A DNA stretch of 64,000 bases. Origin: Hymenobacter oligotrophus (GTDB lineage: Bacteria > Bacteroidota > Bacteroidia > Cytophagales > Hymenobacteraceae). A program made the translations under genes and the position numbers. The DNA is taken from the NCBI RefSeq assembly GCF_003574965.1, contig NZ_CP032317.1, positions 1,860,001 to 1,924,000 of the forward strand, read 5' to 3'. Numbering within the stretch: the stretch's first letter is position 1; the number at the start of each line of letters is the position of its first letter. Of this stretch, positions 43,708 to 52,681 are shown piece after piece. The notes below the pieces were generated by a model that was not told the DNA's origin, did not search any database, and worked only from the letters and a program-made list of their open reading frames with translations.

Positions 43708-44550
43708 ATGCCCCAAACCGCCGCCGAACAACTCACCCAACTGCGCGCCGCCGCCGCGTACATTCAGCAACAAGCCGCTGCTTTTCAGCCCGAATTTGGC
43801 ATCATCCTGGGCACGGGCCTAGGTGCCTTGGCCAAGGAGGTGCAAGTAGAGCACGCACTCAGCTACGCTGATATTCCGCACTTTCCGGTATCAACGGTGG
43901 AAAGCCACGCGGGCCGGTTGCTGCTGGGCACCCTAGGTGGCCGGCGGGTGGCGGTATTGCAGGGGCGCTTCCACTACTACGAGGGCTACACCATGCAGCA
44001 GGTGGTGTTTCCGGTGCGGGTGCTGAAGCTGCTGGGCATCAGCAAGCTGTTTGTGAGCAACGCCGCCGGTGGCCTGCACCCCGAGTTCCGCATCAGCGAC
44101 CTGATGCTGATCGACGACCACATCAACCTGCAGCCCACCAATCCGCTCGTGGGCCCCAACCTCGATGAGCTAGGGCCGCGCTTCCCCGATATGTTTGCGC
44201 CCTACGACGCCGGCCTGCTTGCCCAAGCCGAAGCCGCCGCCGCCGACCTAGGGTTTGGCCCGCGCGTGCGCCGGGGGGTGTATGCCTCCTTGCCCGGCCC
44301 CATGCTCGAAACGCCGGCCGAGTACCGCTACCTGCGCACCATTGGCTCCGATGCCGTGGGCATGAGCACCGTGCCCGAGGTAATTGCCGCGCGCCACATG
44401 GGCCTGCCGGTACTGGCCGTTTCCGTCATCACCGACCTAGCCAGCCCCGAGCACCTCAAGCCGGTTGATATTCAGCACATCCTCGCCGCCGCCGCCGATG
44501 CCGAGCCGCGCCTGACTGCGTTGCTGAAGCGCGTGGTGGAGCAGCAGTAA
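43708..44550 (+). CDS. Purine nucleoside phosphorylase (trimeric, PNP I type)
   Basis: 280 residues from the ATG at 43708. Motifs: FGIILGTGLGALAKEV (phosphate loop), PHFPVSTVESHAGRLLLG, GRFHYYEGYTMQQVVFPVRVLK, SNAAGGL, GVYASLPGPMLETPAEYR, IGSDAVGMSTVPEVIAARH (purine/ribose pocket). Cleaves inosine and guanosine with phosphate in purine salvage; cytoplasmic trimer. An upstream start would lie inside the hairpin region and is rejected. Followed by two intergenic inverted repeats, the second a terminator. Confidence 0.95.
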   Translation: MPQTAAEQLTQLRAAAAYIQQQAAAFQPEFGIILGTGLGALAKEVQVEHALSYADIPHFPVSTVESHAGRLLLGTLGGRRVAVLQGRFHYYEGYTMQQVVFPVRVLKLLGISKLFVSNAAGGLHPEFRISDLMLIDDHINLQPTNPLVGPNLDELGPRFPDMFAPYDAGLLAQAEAAAADLGFGPRVRRGVYASLPGPMLETPAEYRYLRTIGSDAVGMSTVPEVIAARHMGLPVLAVSVITDLASPEHLKPVDIQHILAAAADAEPRLTALLKRVVEQQ

Positions 44551-44551
44551 G

Positions 44552-44626
44552 GGCCTCACGGGACCCCCACGGGGCACGGCCCCCTACCTCGCTCCATGCG
44601 CGACATCGTAGAGAGGGGGAGCCAGC
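44552..44626. repeat. Intergenic repeat related to the B arms at 36.1 kb
   Basis: CCTCACGGGACCCC here is the inverse complement of the GGGGTCCCGTGAGG part of 36125-36140. A GAGAGGGGGAG segment follows, as in the other copy. No gene. Confidence 0.5.
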
Positions 44627-44653
44627 CGTCAGCAACGATTCCGTTCAACGATT

Positions 44654-44687
44654 GCGGGGCCGCCGAACTCTCGTTCGGCGGCCCCGC
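44654..44687. terminator. Terminator after PNP, between convergent genes
   Basis: Perfect 15-bp stem (44654-44668 / 44673-44687), loop TCTC, then TTGCTTTT on the plus strand. Confidence 0.85.
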
Positions 44688-44705
44688 TTGCTTTTCTGAC
44701 AGGGC

Positions 44706-45326
44706 CTAGTAGTACCCCAAACGGTTGATGCGATGGTCGAAACGCCCTTCTACCACCTGTACCGAATCGGAGCGGCGGTACGCGGTAAAGCGGAATGTGC
44801 CCGACAGGATGTACTCGGTGTAGGGCTGCCCGCCGCCATTTGTATTAGACAACACCTTTTTCTGTACCCGTCGCACGTGCAGCTCGCCCCGCCCGGCGCC
44901 GTAATCGGTGTAGTTTCCGAGCCAATCCATGCGGGCGAAGTGCCGCCGGCCGTCGAGCACGAAGCGGCGGTTGTTCAGGTTCAGGAGCGAATCCAGGGTA
45001 AAGGACACGCGGCCGTCGCGGCGCAGGGCAAAAACAAAGCCCTCCCGGGGGTCAGCAGCGCCGCTGTTCTGCATCTCCCCGTCGAATGTGATAAACAGGG
45101 TATCTGCTTGCGCCTCAACCACCAGCGGCTTGCGGCGGCCAAGCAGGCCCTGGTTCATATAGGCCCGCCATACTTGCCCGTTGATGAGGGCACCGCCCGC
45201 ATTATTGCCTTTTTCGGTGTACAGGGGCAGTTGCTTGTTGGCTGGATCGGGCTCGAACTTATCCTTGCGGCAAGCCACCAGGGCCGACAGGCCAAGCAAG
45301 CAAACCCAAGCGTATCGTAGTATCAT
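44706..45326 (-). CDS. Lipoprotein, last gene of the TonB-receptor operon
   Basis: 206 residues from the ATG at 45326 (MILRYAWVCLLGLSALVAC, lipobox Cys). The mature part is beta-rich (NNAGGALINGQVWRAYM, ADTLFITFDGEM, TEYILSGTFRFTAYRRSDSVQVVEGRFD), like the single-domain surface lipoproteins often encoded with TonB receptors in Bacteroidota. The GGALINGQVW opening is common in such proteins. It may bind the same ligand as the receptor. 75 bases after the DUF4249 gene. Confidence 0.8.
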   Translation of the reverse strand: MILRYAWVCLLGLSALVACRKDKFEPDPANKQLPLYTEKGNNAGGALINGQVWRAYMNQGLLGRRKPLVVEAQADTLFITFDGEMQNSGAADPREGFVFALRRDGRVSFTLDSLLNLNNRRFVLDGRRHFARMDWLGNYTDYGAGRGELHVRRVQKKVLSNTNGGGQPYTEYILSGTFRFTAYRRSDSVQVVEGRFDHRINRLGYY

Positions 45327-45401
45327 GAACAGCAAGCGGATTAGGTAGCGCTATACAGGGCAGAGCCGCCGGCTGCGGGCAAGGTTGGCAGGCAGGCCAA
45401 A

Positions 45402-46253
45402 TTACTCTTTTAGAATAATCCGGCGCCGGTCGTAGCTCAGGATGGTGAACACCCCAATGCCGCCCTCCACGGTGCTGCGCACTTTGGCCGGTTGCCCAAA
45501 CGGGTTGCCGTTGGCCGATTGCGCGTCGTCGATGGAGCGCAGGAAATCGTAGTACGGCCGCTCGAGATGGTAGAGCGTTACGAACAGCGTGTCGTTGGGC
45601 GAAAACTCGTAGCTGGTGCCCAGCACAAAGCGTTGGCCGTTGAGCAGGCGGTCGTCGGGCTCGTAGTCTACTTCGGGGTCGTCGTTGATGCGGCGGCGGT
45701 GCACCTGCAGGCGGTAAAAATCGACGGTAGCGGCCGGGTCGTCGAACTTGGTGAGTACGTACGCCTTGCGCTGCTCGCCCGTGAGGTCGTTAAACTTCCA
45801 CTCCACGGTATCGATGGGTACATCGGCCGGCATGGTTGAGGTGCCAAACAAATGGCGGCCTTTGGTATCCTTCACGTCGAGGCGGTACGTGTCGCCGGGC
45901 CGGATGGTGAGCCGCCGGCGCCCTTGGTGCGTAAAGAATTTTTTGGTGCCGGGGTTTTGGCCGGGCCGGAACCGCAGCGTATCCACGCGCCCCGTGGGGC
46001 CGGTAAGCGTAACCGTTACGTCGGTCAGCAACTGGGTGCTCGGCTCGCTGAGGTAGGGCACCGTTTCGGTAACGGTGAGCTGCGGAATCTGGCCCGACTC
46101 CAGGTAGCATTCGGCCACCAGCTGAGCGGGCGGCGCGGGCAGCTCCACGTCCACGTCTTTCTGCAAGCCGCAGCCGCTTAGCAAGCCGGCCGATACCACG
46201 GCCAGCGCAAAACCGCACCGGCGCCGGGCAGAAGCTATTGAAGACAATTGCAT
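45402..46253 (-). CDS. DUF4249-family lipoprotein
   Basis: 283 residues with lipobox VVSAGLLSGC. N-terminal ELPAPPAQLVAECYLESGQIPQLTVTETVPYLS and LTDVTVTLTGPTG, then RLTIRPGDTYRLDVKD, are typical of DUF4249, a Bacteroidota family encoded directly after TonB receptors of the CarboxypepD-reg type. Probably a surface-exposed partner of the receptor. Seven bases separate it from the receptor stop codon, indicating one transcript. Confidence 0.88.
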   Translation of the reverse strand: MQLSSIASARRRCGFALAVVSAGLLSGCGLQKDVDVELPAPPAQLVAECYLESGQIPQLTVTETVPYLSEPSTQLLTDVTVTLTGPTGRVDTLRFRPGQNPGTKKFFTHQGRRRLTIRPGDTYRLDVKDTKGRHLFGTSTMPADVPIDTVEWKFNDLTGEQRKAYVLTKFDDPAATVDFYRLQVHRRRINDDPEVDYEPDDRLLNGQRFVLGTSYEFSPNDTLFVTLYHLERPYYDFLRSIDDAQSANGNPFGQPAKVRSTVEGGIGVFTILSYDRRRIILKE

Positions 46254-46260
46254 GGTTCGG

Positions 46261-48603
46261 CTAGAACTTGAAGTTGTAGGTAACCGACGGAATCACGGGG
46301 AACAGCGAAACCTGCCGGGCGCGGTAGCGCAGCACTTGCTCGGTTTCTTCGTCGCGCACCTCATCGATGTAAATAAAGTACGGGTTGCGGCGGTTGTAGG
46401 CGTTGTAAATGCTCAGCGTCAGGTCCGACTCGCCGCCCCAGCGCATGGGCCGCAGTTTGTACACCACGCCTAGGTCGAGGCGGTTGTAGCTAGGCAGCCG
46501 GAAGGCGTTGCGGTCGGGGTACAGCGGCACGGCCTCGGTTTCGCCGCCAAAAACATCTTGCAAGGCAATGCGGCCGGTGGGCAGCGTGGTGGGGTTGCCC
46601 GAGGTGTACACAAACGAGCCCGTGAGGTTGATGCGCTTGCTAAGCTGGTGCAACAGCACCACGGTAAGGTTGTGGCGGCGGTCGTAGGTGGGGAAAAACG
46701 GCTGGCCGCCGTTGATGCCGTTGGTACCGCGCTGGGGCTCAAACTCGCGCTTTGTCCAGGCCAGGGTGTAGCCCAGCCAACCGGTGGTGCGGCCGTCTTT
46801 CTTCTCGAGGTACACCTCGTTGCCGTAGGCCCAGCCGCGCCCGAACAGAAATTCCTGGTCCAGCTCGGGGTTCACGAACAGCTGCGCGCCGTCGCGGAAA
46901 TCGATTTGACGCTGCGCCCACTTGTAGTACACCTCGTTGGTGAGCAGCAACTTGCCGCCGGCAAACAGCCAGCTTACGCCCGCCGAAACCTGCTGCGAGC
47001 GTTGCGGATCGACCGACAAGCGCGAAGGGTACCAAATGTCGGTCGGCAGGGAGGCACCCGAGTTCGTAACCAGGTGCACGTACTGGTACATGAGGGCGTA
47101 GCTGGCCTTCAGGGTCGTTTTCGGCGACAACGTGTAGCGCGCCGCCGCGCGGGGCTCGAGCCCGCCGTACTCGTTGCTGCCCGAGCGGAAACCCGACAGG
47201 CGCAGGCCGTAATCGAGGGCCAGCTTATCGGTTACGGTAAAGTTGTCGGCCGCGTAGAGGCCCCCCTCCTGCCCGTCGTACTGCACGTCCTGCCCTAGGT
47301 TCAGCTCCTGATCCTGCGAGCCGGCCCGCAGTCGTCCTACGCCAAAGTGGTGCAGGGTGCCGCTGCCGCCAAACCGCACCACGTGCTTGCCGCCCTCGGG
47401 GCGCCACTCCCAATCGGAGCGCAGGTTGTAGTCGCGGATGCTGCTGCTCAGGCCAAAGCTGAACTGATCGAGCTTGTTGGCGATGTTGTAGGTGTAGTAA
47501 GATGCCGTGGCCGACGTGTTGGTAAACAACCTAGGGCTGAAGACGTGGCTCCAGCGGGCGGTGGCGGCGCGGTTGCCCCACCGAAAGTCGAAGTTGAAGC
47601 CTTGCGTGGAGTTGAAGCCAAACACATCGTTGCCGAGGTAGCCGCTCAGAAACACCTGGTCTTTGTCGGTGAGCTGGTAGTTGGCCTTGGCGTTGAGGTC
47701 GTAGAAGTAGTAATCCGGGATGGGTTTGTAGTCGGGGTCGTCGGCGTTCAGCTTGTTGATCTGGCGCGTAAACACATCGAAGTACGTGCGCCGCCCCGCC
47801 ACGATAAACGAGCCTTTGCCCTTTCGGATGGGCGCCTCCACCGCCAAGCGCGACGAAATAAGGCCGATGCCGCCGCTTACGCCCACGGAGTCGCGGCTGC
47901 CTTCGCGCAGCTTCACATCCACCACCGACGAGAGGCGCCCGCCGTACTGCGCCGGGTAGCCCGATTTGTACAAATCCACGGACTGCACCACATCGGAGTT
48001 GAAGGTGCTGAACAACCCGAACAAGTGGTTGGGGTTGTACACCACCGCGTCGTCGACGAGGAAGAGGTTTTGGTCGGCCGAGCCGCCGCGCACAAACAGG
48101 CCGCTGGTGCCCTCGCCACCGTTTTGCACCCCGGGCTTTAGCTGCAGGGTTTTCAGGATATCGACCTCGCCAAACAACGCCGGCAGCAACTTGGCTTCGC
48201 GGGCCGTAATGCGCTCGGCGCCCATTTGGGTGGTTTGCAGCTTCTGCTCGAGCGTGCCCGAGCCTTCAATTACCACTTCCTGCAGCTCGGTACCGCCCAG
48301 GGGCAGCGCAAAATCGAGGCGCTGCGTATTGCGCAGGTTCACTTCCAGGGTTTGGTTTCGGTAACCGATAAACGAGGCCTGCACGCTGTGGCGGCCGGTG
48401 GGCAAGCTGAGCTCGTAGCTGCCATCGGGGTTGGTGGCGGTGCCCAAACCTAGGCGCGGCACGGCCACGTTGGCCCCGGGCAGCGCGGTGCCATCGGAGC
48501 CGCGTACGGTGCCGCGTAGCACCACTTGGGCAAGCAAACTAAGCGGCGCTGCTGCCAGCAACAGCAGCAGAAAAACAAATCGGAACGAGCGTAAACGAAC
48601 CAT
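46261..48603 (-). CDS. TonB-dependent receptor with N-terminal carboxypeptidase-regulatory domain
   Basis: 780 residues from the ATG at 48603; the longer frame adds sequence without a signal. Signal peptide FRFVFLLLLLAAAPLSLLAQ. Regulatory domain (about 28-105: RGTVRGSDGTALPGANV, FIGYRNQTLEVNL), plug (about 125-240: PGVQNGGEGTSGLFVRGGSADQNLFLVDDAVVYNPNHLFG, NSDVVQSVDLYKSGYPAQYGGRLSSVVDV) and a 22-strand barrel ending in VTYNFKF. Takes up an unknown large ligand using TonB energy. Leads the operon with DUF4249 and a further lipoprotein. Confidence 0.94.
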   Translation of the reverse strand: MVRLRSFRFVFLLLLLAAAPLSLLAQVVLRGTVRGSDGTALPGANVAVPRLGLGTATNPDGSYELSLPTGRHSVQASFIGYRNQTLEVNLRNTQRLDFALPLGGTELQEVVIEGSGTLEQKLQTTQMGAERITAREAKLLPALFGEVDILKTLQLKPGVQNGGEGTSGLFVRGGSADQNLFLVDDAVVYNPNHLFGLFSTFNSDVVQSVDLYKSGYPAQYGGRLSSVVDVKLREGSRDSVGVSGGIGLISSRLAVEAPIRKGKGSFIVAGRRTYFDVFTRQINKLNADDPDYKPIPDYYFYDLNAKANYQLTDKDQVFLSGYLGNDVFGFNSTQGFNFDFRWGNRAATARWSHVFSPRLFTNTSATASYYTYNIANKLDQFSFGLSSSIRDYNLRSDWEWRPEGGKHVVRFGGSGTLHHFGVGRLRAGSQDQELNLGQDVQYDGQEGGLYAADNFTVTDKLALDYGLRLSGFRSGSNEYGGLEPRAAARYTLSPKTTLKASYALMYQYVHLVTNSGASLPTDIWYPSRLSVDPQRSQQVSAGVSWLFAGGKLLLTNEVYYKWAQRQIDFRDGAQLFVNPELDQEFLFGRGWAYGNEVYLEKKDGRTTGWLGYTLAWTKREFEPQRGTNGINGGQPFFPTYDRRHNLTVVLLHQLSKRINLTGSFVYTSGNPTTLPTGRIALQDVFGGETEAVPLYPDRNAFRLPSYNRLDLGVVYKLRPMRWGGESDLTLSIYNAYNRRNPYFIYIDEVRDEETEQVLRYRARQVSLFPVIPSVTYNFKF

Positions 48604-48848
48604 GAACACAGGTAAAGCGCGCGAGGTACTCCGGCGGCCTGAGGCTAACCCACTCATCAGTATAATAGTTTGATTACGCCCGGGCGAAACTTGCTTGCCA
48701 AGCAGTACGCGGTTTGCTGGCGCAAAGGTGGTGCCCAGCCCCGAAAGGCTGCTTGTGCCGTGGCGCAATGTGCTTGTACAACCTGGCTTGGGGGTTCGGT
48801 TTGCACAAAAAAACAAAGCCGACAGCAGTACGAGCTTCGTCAGAGGTT

Positions 48849-48856
48849 TAGCTTTG
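48849..48856 (+). promoter_or_regulatory. -7 box TAGCTTTG close to the fabG start
   Basis: Exact match to TAnnTTTG, with only five bases between it and the ATG at 48862. If active, the transcript would begin at or near the start codon. No clear TTG at 19-22 bases upstream. Confidence 0.4.
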
Positions 48857-48861
48857 CCCTC

Positions 48862-49611
48862 ATGACCAAACTGCTCGACGGAAAAGTAGCCCTGATTACG
48901 GGCGCTTCGAAAGGAATTGGCCGGGCCATTGCCCAGCATTTTGCCCAACTGGGCGCTCAGGTTGCCTTCACGTACCTCTCCAGCGTCGAGAAAGGCCAGC
49001 AGCTCGAACAAGAGCTAGCCGCTTTCGGCACCAAAGTAAAAGGCTACCGCTCCGATGCGTCGGATTACCAGCAGGCCGAGAAGCTGATCGACGACGTAAT
49101 GGCCGAGTTCGGCAAGCTCGATGTGCTCGTGAACAACGCCGGCATCACCAAAGACGGCCTGCTGATGCGCATGAGCGAGGAGCAGTGGGACCAGGTGCTG
49201 AACGTGAACCTCAAATCGGTGTTCAACCTCACCAAAGCCGCCACCAAGCCCATGATGCGCGCCAAATCGGGCAGCATCATCAACATGACCTCGGTGGTGG
49301 GCATCAAAGGCAACGCCGGCCAGGCCAACTACGCGGCTTCCAAGTCGGGCATCATCGGCTTCACCAAGTCGGTAGCCCTGGAGCTGGGCTCGCGCAACAT
49401 CCGCTGCAACGCCATTGCGCCCGGCTTCATCGAAACTGAAATGACCGGCGAGCTAGACCAGAAAGTGGTTGACGAGTGGCGCAAGGCCATTCCGCTCAAG
49501 CGCGGCGGCACCCCCGACGACGTAGCCAAAGCCACCGCCTTCCTCGCCTCCGACGACTCGGCCTACATCACCGGCCAGGTGCTGCAGGTTGATGGCGGCA
49601 TGCTGACCTAG
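48862..49611 (+). CDS. fabG: 3-oxoacyl-ACP reductase
   Basis: 249 residues. SDR fold: cofactor loop TGASKGIGRAIA, NNAG at 91-94, catalytic Ser144, Tyr157 and Lys161 (SVVGIKGNAGQANYAASKSG), and PGFIETEMT. Sequence and length fit the NADPH-dependent reductase of fatty-acid elongation. No other fab genes adjacent. Its TAG stop codon is formed by a CCTAGG palindrome (49607-49612). Confidence 0.94.
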   Translation: MTKLLDGKVALITGASKGIGRAIAQHFAQLGAQVAFTYLSSVEKGQQLEQELAAFGTKVKGYRSDASDYQQAEKLIDDVMAEFGKLDVLVNNAGITKDGLLMRMSEEQWDQVLNVNLKSVFNLTKAATKPMMRAKSGSIINMTSVVGIKGNAGQANYAASKSGIIGFTKSVALELGSRNIRCNAIAPGFIETEMTGELDQKVVDEWRKAIPLKRGGTPDDVAKATAFLASDDSAYITGQVLQVDGGMLT

Positions 49612-49667
49612 GGTTTGCTGTTATTGCGCTTTTTCAGCACGTCATGCTTCATCTGGCGTCCGCCCCG

Positions 49668-49729
49668 CCGAAGCATCTCTACTGATAGTAACTCCTCTCG
49701 TGAGGATGGCCTAGGTAGAGATGCTTCGG
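49668..49729. repeat. Inverted repeat CCGAAGCATCTCTAC
   Basis: Perfect 15-bp arms (49668-49682 / 49715-49729) 57 bases after fabG. The CCCCGCCGAAGCAT part is shared with the element at 57.47 kb. CCTAGG (49710) lies just inside the right arm. Confidence 0.65.
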
Positions 49730-49777
49730 TTTTGGTTGGCAGGCCGTATTTCGCAAGATTTCACCAAATTAGCCCAC

Positions 49778-50008
49778 ATGAACCTTGCGGACGTGACTCA
49801 GTACATTAGCCTCAACCCCGAAGTACGGTTTGGGAAGCCCGTTGTGACGGGTACGCGCACCACCGTGGCCGAGGTACTGGAGATGTTGGCCAACGGCATG
49901 AGCGCGGCTGACATCGCAGAGGATTTCCCGGCGCTAGGGCCAGCCCAAATTCGGGCGTGCCTGCTTTATGCGGCTTACAAAGAGAGCATTGTGCTCGTGG
50001 CAGCCTAG
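49778..50008 (+). CDS. DUF433 antitoxin-like protein
   Basis: 76 residues from the ATG at 49778. Matches DUF433: YISLNPEVRFGKPVVTGTRT then VAEVLEMLANGMSAADIAEDFPALGPAQIRACLLYAA. The family has a small helix-turn-helix-like fold and is often paired with a PIN-like DUF5615 protein in toxin-antitoxin-like modules; that partner follows three bases after the stop codon. Probably acts as antitoxin and autorepressor (family inference). Confidence 0.88.
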   Translation: MNLADVTQYISLNPEVRFGKPVVTGTRTTVAEVLEMLANGMSAADIAEDFPALGPAQIRACLLYAAYKESIVLVAA

Positions 50009-50011
50009 CGC

Positions 50012-50353
50012 ATGCGCCTGTTGCTCGACGAAAATATATCGTAATGGGTAGCACCGCTGCTGTGGTCGCGCCTGGAGGCGGTAGTGCATGTGCGCGACCT
50101 AGGGCTTGACAACAGCCCCGACAGTACTATCTGGCAGCACGCCCAAGCGCAAGGGTGGCACATTGTTACGAAGGACGAAGACTTTGTTCGCTTGTTGTTG
50201 ACCCACGGATTCCCGCCGAAAGTGATAGTGGTAACCAATGCCCAGGTGCCGGCCCGCGCCTTGACGGTCTATCTGGGCACGCAACTGGAGCGCATACGCC
50301 ACTTTCTGTTCGAGCAACCCGAATCGGGCATGTTGGTGCTGCGTATGCCCTGA
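50012..50353 (+). pseudogene. PIN-like toxin (DUF5615) with in-frame stop at codon 11
   Basis: From the ATG at 50012 the frame reads MRLLLDENIS, then TAA at 50042-50044, then continues open in the same frame as WVAPLLWSRLEAVVHVRDLGLDNS, IWQHAQAQGWHIVTKDEDFVRLL, and on to 50353. MRLLLDENIS plus KDEDF is the family's conserved acidic motif pair, so the frame is one gene of 114 codons cut by a nonsense codon. The length is otherwise complete. Reinitiation at the ATG at 50084 would give an 89-residue product lacking the first Asp motif. The antitoxin partner is intact. Confidence 0.8.
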
Positions 50354-50464
50354 AGGCCGCCGGGCAGTTGCTGCACCACAGCAGCTACCGGTGTTAAGTC
50401 ATTCCCCGCGCAACCGTTTAGCTTGCGGCGGAGTTCTTGGTATTCCATCTGCTGATTCCGCCCG

Positions 50465-52534
50465 TTGCTGACGACCGCCTACTCCCCTTGGTTTCTCCTG
50501 TTGTGCCTGGCCGTAGGCGCCGGCTACGCGGCGCTGCTATACTCAAAACGCGCGCCCTGGAGCAAAGCCCTTAACTACGGCCTTGCCTTTCTGCGCTTTG
50601 CGCTGGTAAGCCTGCTGTGCTGGCTGCTCCTAGGTCCGATTATCCGCCGCAACAGCACCACCGAAGAAGCACCCACCGTGGTGCTGGCCGTCGACGACTC
50701 GCGCTCGGTGCCGCTCTACACGGCCGATAGCACCAGCCTGCGCCGTACGCTCGCGGGCCTGGATGCCATGGCCGCGCGGTTGCGGGCCGCCGGCTACGAT
50801 GTGCAACTCCGCACCCTCGATACGGCCGCGCCAGCACAAGCGGCGCAACTGCGCTTTCGGCAGTCGGCCACCAACCTCGATCAGCTGCTTACGGGCTTGC
50901 AGGAGGGCTACCAGGGCCGCAACCTCGCTGCCGTGGTGCTGGCCTCCGATGGGCTGGCCAACCAAGGCCGCCCGCCCGTGTACGCCGACTTCACCTACCC
51001 GATTTACCCGCTGGCCCTGGGCGACACCGTGCCGCGCCGCGACCTGCGCGTAACGGATTTGCGCTACAACCGCGTGGCCTTTTCGGGCAACCGATTCCCC
51101 GTCGAGGCCGAGATTGGCTTCGACGGATTCGGCAGCGGATCGGCCAACGTGCTCATTCGCGAAAACGGCCGCGTATTGGCTCGCCAAACGGTGCAGCTCA
51201 ACCCCAACCGCCGCCTGCAGCGCATTCAATTTCAGCTGACGGCGGCCGCGCCCGGCAAACACCGCTACGAAGTATTCGTGGAGCAGCAGCCCGGCGAGTT
51301 CACCTTGCTCAACAACGCGCGCAACGCCTACGTGGAGGTGGTAAAAGGCCGCCTGCGCGTGCTGCTGGCCGGCGCTGTGCCCCACCCCGACCTCAAGGCT
51401 CTGCGGGCCGCGCTTATCCAGAACGACAACTTCGAGGTTACGCTCGTGCTGCCCGGCATTGCGCCGCTGCGCGCCAACCAGGATTACGATGTGGCCGTGC
51501 TGCACCAGCTGCCCAGCCGCACCGCCGAGGGCCGCGACATTGTGCAGTACGTGCGCACGCGCCGTTTGCCGGCCCTCTACATCCTGGGTGCCCAATCCGA
51601 CCTAGGCGCCTACAACAACCTAGGCACCGGCGTGCGCGTGAGCGGGGGCTCCGGTTCCGAGGCTTCGCCAGTGCTCAACCCCAATTTCACGCGTTTTACT
51701 TTGGATGTTGGTGTGGCCTCGCGCCTGGCCGATTACCCGCAAGTGCCCGTTACGGGCACGCCGCAGCTGGGCGGGGGCGCCGAGGTAATTCTGCGCCAGC
51801 AAGTAAACGGCACCCGCACCAACCGCCCGCTGCTGGTGGTGGCGGGCCAGGCCGGCCAACGGCAGGCCACCTTGCTCACCGATGGCAGCTGGCAATGGCG
51901 CCTCGAAGAAGCGGCCACCCACGACGACCGCCCCACTGCTTACGATGGCCTGATGACGCGCCTGCTGCAACTGCTCACGCAGGATAGCCGCCGCAAGCGC
52001 CTGGATGTGTACCCCACGCAAGACGCCTTCAACACCACCGACGAGGTAACCCTAGGGGCCGAAACGTACAACGCCGTGTTCGAGCGCGTGTACGGGCAGC
52101 GCATTGCGCTTACGCTCACCGACGAGCAGAACCGCCCGCGCACGTTCAGCTTTACCAACCGCGAAAACGGCGGCCCCCTGAACCTAGGCACCTTGCCCGG
52201 CGGGCTCTACCGCTACACGGCCCGCGCTACCGTGGCCGGCCAAGCCCAGGAAGACCGCGGCGAACTGCTGGTGCAAGAGCAACAGCTGGAAGCCGCCGCC
52301 TCTCGCGCCGACCACAACATGCTTTATCAACTGGCCCAGCGCAGCGGCGGCCGCCTCTACTACCCCGCGCAATTGCAACAGCTTGAGCAGCAGTTGCTAC
52401 AAGCCAAGTTCAAGCCGGTGCTCTACACGCAGGAGGATCTGAAAGACCTGATCGACGAGAAATGGCTGTTTTTTCTGCTGCTCGCGCTGGCTACGGCCGA
52501 GTGGACTATTAGGCGGTACTCGGGGAGTATCTAA
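50465..52534 (+). CDS. VWA-like domain membrane protein
   Basis: 689 residues from a TTG at 50465; no ATG in frame gives the N-terminal helices. Two N-terminal spans (WFLLLCLAVGAGYAALLY and YGLAFLRFALVSLLCWLLLG), a VWA-like domain opening with the MIDAS-type VVLAVDDSRSV (about 75-180), long beta-rich periplasmic domains (Ig-like, about 190-290, and a GATase-like region about 295-480), and a C-terminal span (KWLFFLLLALATAEWTIRRY). Such proteins occur widely in Bacteroidota next to MoxR/BatA systems. Function unknown. Several CCTAGG sites in frame as Leu-Gly. Confidence 0.85.
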   Translation: MLTTAYSPWFLLLCLAVGAGYAALLYSKRAPWSKALNYGLAFLRFALVSLLCWLLLGPIIRRNSTTEEAPTVVLAVDDSRSVPLYTADSTSLRRTLAGLDAMAARLRAAGYDVQLRTLDTAAPAQAAQLRFRQSATNLDQLLTGLQEGYQGRNLAAVVLASDGLANQGRPPVYADFTYPIYPLALGDTVPRRDLRVTDLRYNRVAFSGNRFPVEAEIGFDGFGSGSANVLIRENGRVLARQTVQLNPNRRLQRIQFQLTAAAPGKHRYEVFVEQQPGEFTLLNNARNAYVEVVKGRLRVLLAGAVPHPDLKALRAALIQNDNFEVTLVLPGIAPLRANQDYDVAVLHQLPSRTAEGRDIVQYVRTRRLPALYILGAQSDLGAYNNLGTGVRVSGGSGSEASPVLNPNFTRFTLDVGVASRLADYPQVPVTGTPQLGGGAEVILRQQVNGTRTNRPLLVVAGQAGQRQATLLTDGSWQWRLEEAATHDDRPTAYDGLMTRLLQLLTQDSRRKRLDVYPTQDAFNTTDEVTLGAETYNAVFERVYGQRIALTLTDEQNRPRTFSFTNRENGGPLNLGTLPGGLYRYTARATVAGQAQEDRGELLVQEQQLEAAASRADHNMLYQLAQRSGGRLYYPAQLQQLEQQLLQAKFKPVLYTQEDLKDLIDEKWLFFLLLALATAEWTIRRYSGSI

Positions 52535-52560
52535 TTTCGCCTTCAACTTTTCCGGCTGTC

Positions 52561-52654
52561 ATCCTGAGCCCCGCGAAGGACCTTTACACGGCAGCTACTA
52601 ACTATCATAACGTCGTCGTGCAGCCGTAATAAGGTCCTTCGCGGGGCTCAGGAT
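52561..52654. repeat. Inverted repeat of the ATCCTGAGCCCCGCGAAGGACCTT family
   Basis: Perfect 24-bp arms (52561-52584 / 52631-52654) around a 46-base spacer. Same family as arm A at 35.95 kb. Sits 27 bases after the VWA gene. Confidence 0.75.
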
Positions 52655-52681
52655 AACACGCTAAACAAAGAAGAATTATAC

